A stretch of 22,033 nucleotides of DNA, taken from positions 1 to 22,033 of the forward strand of contig NW_003125987.1 of the NCBI RefSeq assembly GCF_000003605.2. Reading direction: 5' to 3'. This DNA is from Saccoglossus kowalevskii. Its lineage: Eukaryota; Hemichordata; Enteropneusta; Harrimaniidae. Position numbers and translations under genes: made by a program. Under the pieces are notes generated by a model. It saw only the letters and a list, made by a program, of their open reading frames with translations. It searched no databases and was not told the DNA's origin. Shown here in pieces: positions 17,061-22,033 of the stretch (position 1 is the stretch's first letter; every line of letters begins with the position of its first letter).

Positions 17061-20000
17061 GTAAATTGCGATCTTTTACCTCATGTTTAAATAAGACAGT
17101 GTTGGTCATATATTATAGTTAAAATGTTTTCGATGAAATATCATGGGCGCTTTACACCAATAGTTGTTTGGCTTGAATTTAAATTCCTGTCACCGGCTCT
17201 CATTTGACCGACCCTAGCCCTGTACAATCCTGTAGCAGGGAGCTGTAACTGCTTGGAGTTTGGCCTCCCACTGCTGACCACTCGGCCGCACAGTCCCGAG
17301 AAGTGATGTCGACCGGAGATTCGACACCCGGATACAAAATTATGGCGTACAGCCTTTCTGTAGTTTTCGTGATTGTAATCCGCCAAAACGTCTATCGACC
17401 AATCTAGCGATTATGCCATACCGTTCTTGTGGTCTAAAAACGAACCTACAGCACTGGAACGTTGGCGAAAGCTAGTTTTTTCCAACCAAATGACGAAATT
17501 TCCAGAAACTTGGAATGTAAGTTTGTTAGTACACACCCACAAATCAGGGTCTAAAACTAACCTTTCAAATTATAGAGGCATTGGAAATTCAAGTTCTCTT
17601 GGAAAAATTATTCATAAGTATTTAAACAATAGAATAACAACATTTTTGGATAGAAAATAATATTCTTTGTAGACAATTTTTTTTTTTATTCTCAAAACAA
17701 TAATAAACAATTACCTCTGTCATCAGGTAACTGAAACCTCAGACAACTAATAAAGAATATACATAAACTTTATTAGTTGTCAATAAAGCCTCCAATAATG
17801 TAAGCCTGTTTTGTTGACGTTAAAAAAGCCTTTGTTTGGCATGATGGGCTGTTTCTAAAATTGTTGAAATATGGGATATCTGGTAACATTATCCAATATA
17901 TGTATAACAATGTAAAATATAAAGTGAAAACTGAGGCAAGATTAACCCAACATTTTCAATCACAAACAGAAGAAAAACAGGGGTGTTCCTGTGTAACCTA
18001 AACCCTTCCTTGTTCCACCAATTTCCTAATGATTTGCCTGATATATTTAATTTGACCACATGTGATCCTCCTAAGTTACAGAATACCTTGCAAAGCTGTC
18101 TTCTCTATGCAGATGACATTGTCATACTCTCAGAAAAAAAGACTGGTCTTCAAATAAGCTTAGATAACCTGTTATCTTATACAACTTTCTGTAAACACAG
18201 AAAAAACTAAAATCATAAACTGTTGGATAATGAATTTTCTTTTTTGAAGGCAGTGAAATCCGTACATTAAAAACATTCAACTAATCTAGGTGTTGAAATT
18301 AGTGCTAATGGAATATCCAAAGAAGGAATGAAAAGCACTTTTCTCATTATAGAATAGAATAGAATAGAATAGAATAGAATAGAATAGAATAGAATAGAAT
18401 AGAATAATGCTTTATTACATCCTTAATGAAATCTGACATTTCAGTTTTGGTAATTGCTGTATTAAAGCTTTTTGAAATAAACTACAATCAATTATAATAA
18501 ATAGTTGAATATAACCATGAACTTGATATTGAGTTATCACTATCATCTATCATTGTTTGACAAATTGATCAGACCATGGATGTACTAAGAAGAGGATTTT
18601 AACGCATTATAACACCAAAAGTAAACTTTCTCGAGTGCCTTTTTAATCCTCTTAACTCAGTGGTTCATCCTTTCTTAGTACATCCATTATCAGACCAATT
18701 CTTGTTTATGGAAGTGATGTGTGGGGTGATGAGACCTCTCACAAGTCACCAATAGAAGACATTCACATCAACTATTACAGGTTTCTTCTGTGCATATTGA
18801 AACCCCAATAATGGGTATCTGTAGTGAACTTGTAAGATATCCTATAGATATATTTGTTAAATGACATTTGATAAAATATTGCAACCAATTAGAAAATTCG
18901 CTCAACACATTACTTAAGGAAGCATTTATGATTAATTAAAAACTAAATGGTACACATAAGTAGAAACATTACTACTAAACATTAATGAAACACAACTATT
19001 TCAAAAATGTGACAGTCCAACATAGATGAAATATATTGAATAAAAAATTAAAATTATGTTTATTACAAATCGGTAAAATTAAATTCATATGATACAAGCA
19101 AAGTAAATGAAGAAAAAAATAAACTGAGAACAAATCGAAGGCTTAATCCTACTTAATACAACTCAAAAATGCAAATTTACGTGCAATAATAACAAAGTTT
19201 AGATTAAGAGATCACAGTCTCAAAATTGAAACCAGTAGACACAATACAATACCAACCAATAATAGAATGTGTAAAAACAAAAACATTTAGGATGAAAAGT
19301 TTTTGATGGCATGTAATAAATATGATAGAAAAATATTTGACAAAGCCGAAGGTGGACTCTCCACTAGCAAATTTTCTGTTCGGCTTAAACACATACTGTA
19401 AAAGGATTAATTATTCACTGGGTTTTAATTTTTCTTATTTCGCTGACTGGAAAATGGGCTAAATTAAAACCCAGTGAATATGTAAAATTTAGCATAGAAC
19501 ACAATATCTAAATGATAAAACCGTGAATTTAAAACCCACTGAATATGCCTGAAATGGTAAATCAGCGAAATTTAAAGCCAGTGAAAATTAGTCATTTTAC
19601 AGTATATTTGTATATCTTCAGGGTCATCAACATTTAAAATCCAGGTGCCTCAGAATCATTTGTATTGGTGGTGGGTTGTTGGAATGTAGATAGTAACTTG
19701 AATAACCCTATTCAACTACTGCCATCATGTTTTCCCAATATAGTATGTGTAATGAGCAGAACTGTTGGAATACATGTGAGATGGTTTTATACAAGATATA
19801 ATTGTCAATTGAATAGAATGTCATCGGAAGGTCATCATGCATTGCATGTAAACAATTATTTTACATGCGATGTATACGTCGCTATGAGTTGGATATCGAA
19901 CATTATGTGGTATGACTGCCCTTTAATGTATTACCATATATTCTAAATAGATAATCGTCAAATTCACTGTAGCCAAGTTTTCCAACTGTAGTGCTTCTTC

Positions 20001-22033
20001 AGACAAGTAACGATGAAAAATTAGATAAAAAATAGTAATATATAATACTGATCAATTTATTTGTTTTTCAGACCTCAAATGGGGCTTGTAACCTCTGATC
20101 TCAAATGGGGCTCATAACCTCTGACCTCAAATAGGGCTTGTAACCTCTGACACTCAGTCCTGTATGCGTGGCTAGGTCATGACAAAACTGCAGCACTATC
20201 AATGATGTACTGAGTTATGTCTGATTATACCTCATTAAGAGTGATTCCCAATCATAATCATTTTGAATTAAAACGTAAATTGTTTTTGTCTACAGAGCAA
20301 GCATTGGTGTTAGGCAGTATCATCAGCAGTCTAGTCTTGGTGAAAACATGGATCCTGTGTTCCAAGAATTTAGTTGGATTTCACGTTTTGCTCCCGTGTT
20401 TGCTGTCAATGGAGATCAAGTAACCATTCTGAGAGAACCAAGTGAATTTTATAAAACTTTAAAGGTTAATCTATGTACTATACTCTCAGCACAATAAGAG
20501 CATTCCCCTCAACTCTATAAATCCTTATAAATTTCTCAATTCGAACTGAAACAAGAGATTTAATTGGCTGATTGAATAACACTGAGAGTTTTTAACTGAT
20601 GTCATTGCAGAGAGGTGTTCTTGATTAGTTGGTTGGATTCAACTGCTATTGTTGCACTGAGAGCACTAGTGTTAGTGTATACCATAATAATGAAATGGCT
20701 CTTTAAATCATAAACTATTGAATCCTATTTTGGAGTGAACGAATGATTATTGACAGCATCAGTAATTTTAAGCAACATACAGTGGCGTACATGCAGTGTT
20801 AATTGTTTTATGTATTTAATCATTACAAATCTTGTTCCTACATGCACTAGGAAAAAGCTCGGCATGCAAGAAATAGAATTGTGTTAGCATCTCTGTACCT
20901 GGGTACTGGTGAATTGGAACAACAACTGGTAAGAGAATGAGTGTGTGTTTACATCGAATGTACAATATTTAATTTGTAAGAACATCAGGGAAATAAGCTA
21001 TTTTTTTTATCATATTTTTCAATTCAAATGAACTCACCTCTATTCGTAACCTGTCTAAAGGCATGTCTTCTTTATTTCTTCCTAGGTTGATAGCATTCAT
21101 GAAGCAGCAAAGAATTCAACCCATTCACTACATATACAGATTTTATTGGAGTACACTAGGGGGTCCAGAGGAAAACATAATTCCAGGACAATGCTGTTAC
21201 CATTACTTCGTGAATATGGTTCTAATGTGAACATATCTCTGTATCATAGTCCTGATCTGAGGGGCATGTTAAAACGCTTTGTACCAGCAAGGTTGAATGA
21301 AGCTATTGGACTACACCATATGAAAATATATTTATTTGACGATTCACTGATTATTAGCGGGTAAGTTAGTTGTCTTAGCTATTTGGCTAAATACAGCTCC
21401 TTGAGATAAAACTGCTGTACCATCTGTCTTGAGGAGAGTAAATGAGATGTATGTTCCACCAAATTACATGCAAATTAACTTTCAAAAAAGTGAGTCTTTT
21501 TATCTCAAATATATAATTTGTTTGTTGAAACCATTTGCTCTAAAGCATTATGTGTGTAGTGCAGTTACCTTAAGTGTGTCTTTCGACTTGTTTTGTAGCG
21601 ATTGTAGTTTCTTTTGGTTGAAAATATCATTTTCATAATCAAAATTTCAAAAAACTGTTTTCAAAATCACACTAGAAGTCACGACAGGCATAAATGTTAT
21701 TGCTTAAAACACCCAATCTGTTAGTAAAAGACAGTATTGTTCTATGCCCATAGGTCACATGTGAAATGAATGACATCCTCTCAATTATCATTCTTCTTCT
21801 CAATGTAGTGCCAACTTAGAAAATCAATACTTTACAAACAGACAAGACCGGTACATCTTACTTGAAGACTGCCCTCAAGTGGCAAACTTTTTCACCCAGC
21901 TCGTTTCCACAGTTAGTGGTTTTTCATTTCAACTTCATGAGGATGACAGCGTCAGTATGAAAGAAGATTTTGGTATTCATCCATTCACCGGTAAGCATTG
22001 TTTGTCATGCTCTGTGTTAAACAGCGCCCTCTA
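16993..22033 (+). CDS. PGS1: CDP-diacylglycerol-glycerol-3-phosphate 3-phosphatidyltransferase (5' half)
   Basis: PGS1 makes phosphatidylglycerophosphate from CDP-diacylglycerol and glycerol-3-phosphate in mitochondria, the committed step toward phosphatidylglycerol and cardiolipin. Five coding exons are visible: 16993-17060, 20296-20464, 20851-20928, 21086-21360 and 21809-21990, with GT-AG introns and phases 2, 0, 0, 2 and 1 that match. They encode the first 257 residues, about half of the usual ~550. Recognisable family blocks are EFSWISRFAPVFAVNGDQV, LASLYLGTGELEQQL, TRGSRG..NSRTMLLPLL, LNEAIGLHHMKIYLFD and NRQDRY. The phospholipase-D-type HxKxxxxD motif is intact (H183, K185, D190). The short N-terminus (R, K, no Asp) fits mitochondrial import. 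The second HKD motif lies beyond the right edge. Introns 2 to 4 hold nothing recognisable. Confidence 0.96.
17190..17345 (-). mobile_element. Candidate tRNA-derived SINE remnant in PGS1 intron 1
   Basis: On the minus strand GTGCGGCCGAGTGGTCAGCA resembles the A-box half of a Leu/Ser-type tRNA, as in many invertebrate SINE heads, and the block is markedly more GC- and CpG-rich than its surroundings. A B-box-like GTGTCGAATCTCC occurs, but upstream of the A box, which is the wrong order for a functional pol III promoter. The 81-codon minus-strand ORF over this block (17141-17386) has no recognisable motif. Confidence 0.3.
17742..17781. repeat. Perfect 14-bp inverted repeat inside the LINE
   Basis: GACAACTAATAAAG at 17742-17755 is the exact reverse complement of 17768-17781, with a 12-base loop. 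It sits where the RT domain should read GFR...SDH, a section that is otherwise garbled, so it may mark a local inverted duplication that disrupted the RT sequence. Confidence 0.65.
18351..18440 (-). mobile_element. (AGAAT)11 microsatellite and minus-strand retroelement tail
   Basis: Eleven AGAAT units (18351-18405) are followed by aatgctttattacatcc, i.e. on the minus strand GGATGTAATAAAGCATT followed by (ATTCT)n, the usual 3' end of a LINE or SINE. It interrupts the LINE reading between ISANGISKEGMKSTF and the later ALKLF-like sequence, so it is a nested insertion. The right boundary is uncertain (about 18440-18470). Confidence 0.65.
18576..18688. mobile_element. 113-bp MITE with 8-bp target-site duplication, nested in the LINE
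   Basis: ATGGATGTACTAAGAA starts the element at 18576; its reverse complement (TTCTTAGTACATCCAT) ends it at 18672-18687, followed by one extra T. ATCAGACC flanks both sides (18568-18575 and 18689-18696), an 8-bp duplication as made by hAT-type transposases. Leaving out the element and one duplicate rejoins the LINE reading LFDKLIRP|ILVYG, strong evidence for the borders. The element has no coding capacity. Confidence 0.85.
19396..19602. mobile_element. 207-bp Tc1/mariner-like MITE with TA target duplication
   Basis: The element begins TA|CTGTAAAAGGATTAATTATT and ends GTCATTTTACAG|TA, with the TA at 19394-19395 and 19603-19604. About 45 bases at each end are imperfect inverted repeats sharing CTGTAAAA, ACTAATT/ATTAATT, TTCACTGG, TTTnAATTT and TTTCGCTGA. 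The interior contains further copies of the same sentence (TTAAAACCCAGTGAATAT at 19464-19481, TTTAAAACCCACTGAATATG about 19529-19548), so it is built largely of one repeated motif. TA duplication and TIR length point to Tc1/mariner mobilisation. It has no coding capacity. Confidence 0.85.
19826..19924 (+). mobile_element. MITE-like element, copy 2 (diverged, CpG-depleted)
   Basis: This copy shares with 16080-16199 the core TATACGTCGCTATGAGTT..ATATCGAACA, a TAAACA...TATTTTA segment, and the right end TGCCCTTTAA. Several CpG positions of copy 1 appear here as TpG or CpA (for example CGTGGTCG against tcatcatg, CGACCACCGCCC against atgacTGCCC), and the terminal inverted repeats are almost lost. 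Same orientation as copy 1. Confidence 0.6.
20072..20149. repeat. 26-bp tandem triplet upstream of PGS1 exon 2
   Basis: Three direct units of 26 bp (20072-20097, 20098-20123, 20124-20149), each ACCTCAAATGGGGCTTGTAA then CCTCTG with one to three changes. It lies about 150 bases before the exon 2 acceptor. Each unit resembles the degenerate hormone half-site TGACCT at the unit junctions (CTGACCTCA), but this is a weak match. Confidence 0.85.
20296..20464 (+). CDS. PGS1: PGS1 exon 2
   Basis: The acceptor is TTTTTGTCTACAG|A and the donor is TTAAAG|GTTAAT (the donor is weaker at positions 4-6). It begins with one base completing an Arg codon, then ASIGVRQYHQQSSLGENMD and PVFQEFSWISRFAPVFAVNG, and ends EPSEFYKTLK. 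The FSWIS...V.G..V..L..P.EFY pattern is the conserved N-terminal start of the PGS1 catalytic region. The 68-codon ORF 20217-20423 is an out-of-frame shadow. Confidence 0.93.
20851..20928 (+). CDS. PGS1: PGS1 exon 3
   Basis: The acceptor is CATGCACTAG|GAA and the donor is CAACTG|GTAAGA, phase 0 on both sides, 26 codons. It encodes EKARHARNRIVLASLYLGTG then ELEQQL, the highly conserved LASLYLGTG block of PGS1. It is too short to appear as a free ORF. Confidence 0.95.
21086..21360 (+). CDS. PGS1: PGS1 exon 4: first HKD catalytic motif
   Basis: The acceptor is TTTCTTCCTAG|GTT and the donor is AGCGG|GTAAGT, phase 0 in and 2 out. It encodes 91 residues: VDSIHEAAKNS, ILLEYTRGSRGKHNSRTMLL, YGSNVNISLYHSPDLRG, and LNEAIGLHHMKIYLFDDSL. 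The HMKIYLFD segment is the HxKxxxxD motif of the phospholipase D superfamily; its histidine is expected to form the phosphatidyl-enzyme intermediate. Confidence 0.97.
21809..21990 (+). CDS. PGS1: PGS1 exon 5
   Basis: The acceptor is TTCTTCTCAATGTAG|T and the donor is TTCACCG|GTAAGC, phase 2 in and 1 out. With GG of exon 4, it completes Gly of the ISGANL segment that follows the HKD motif, then reads ENQYFTNRQDRYILLEDCPQ, VANFFTQLV, and FQLHEDDSVSMKEDFGIHPF followed by T. NRQDRY is a PGS1 signature. The gene continues past the window after 21990. Confidence 0.95.

Larger units (their letters stand above)
17440..19345 (+). mobile_element. Non-LTR retrotransposon (CR1/L2/Jockey-like) ORF2 fragment
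   Basis: A 5'-truncated LINE lies in PGS1 intron 1 in the same orientation as the gene. Visible blocks in order: FPETWNVSLLVHTHKSGSK with SNYRGI (17500-17590), FVDVKKAF and WHDGLFLKLLKYGISGN (17811-17890), a KQGC turn (about 17975), NDLPDIF and LLYADDIVILSE (YADD at 18106-18117), NTEKTKIINC (18193-18222), IRPILVYGSDVWG (18700-18735), and the C-terminal LRLRDHSLKIETSRHNTIP with FLMACNKYD (19195-19325). Stops and frame changes are frequent, so it is inactive. It is interrupted by two later insertions (near 18351 and at 18576-18688). The 5' end is not visible; clade placement is by eye. Confidence 0.9.

Noticed and set aside
17141-17386. 81-codon minus-strand ORF within PGS1 intron 1
   Set aside because: No domain is visible; the open frame reflects a CpG-rich tRNA-like block, probably a SINE remnant.
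20217-20423. 68-codon plus-strand ORF overlapping PGS1 exon 2
   Set aside because: It is in another frame from the PGS1 reading, and the exon 2 acceptor lies inside it.

Overview
This window is eukaryotic nuclear DNA. It has spliced genes with GT-AG introns and matching phases, AT-rich non-coding sequence, non-LTR and LTR retrotransposon remains, MITEs and satellite repeats. The mixture (BEL/Pao, a CR1/L2/Jockey-like LINE, many short TIR elements) and the intron-rich genes suggest an invertebrate metazoan, most likely marine. I cannot name the species.

Layout. 1-1045: decayed BEL/Pao retrotransposon pol on +. 2500-2830: 3' end of a minus-strand non-LTR element. 2985-3325: 34-bp minisatellite. 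4241-5100: satellite with a 253-bp higher-order (dimeric) unit. 5288-5830: an older, diverged repeat array. 7719-10774: a six-exon minus-strand gene that I assembled by matching intron phases. It encodes a 339-residue secreted protein with a signal peptide, an unrecognised ~110-residue N-terminal region and one von Willebrand factor type D (VWD) domain with a GDPH motif. 10775-16992: long intergenic stretch with a diverged duplication, a tRNA-like remnant and a MITE. 16993 to the right edge: the first five coding exons of PGS1 on +, the mitochondrial phosphatidylglycerophosphate synthase, reaching just past its first HKD catalytic motif; the rest lies outside the window.

PGS1 intron 1 (3.2 kb) is packed with transposons: a ~1.9-kb LINE fragment on the same strand, itself interrupted by an (AGAAT)11-tailed minus-strand sequence and a 113-bp MITE with an 8-bp target duplication, then a TA-flanked MITE, a second copy of the MITE seen upstream of the gene, and a 26-bp tandem triplet.

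The two genes have no evident functional link. One encodes a secreted extracellular protein, the other a mitochondrial phospholipid enzyme; they are transcribed divergently and lie about 6 kb apart. The least familiar items are the compact secreted VWD protein and the satellite whose edges preserve its ancestral unit length.
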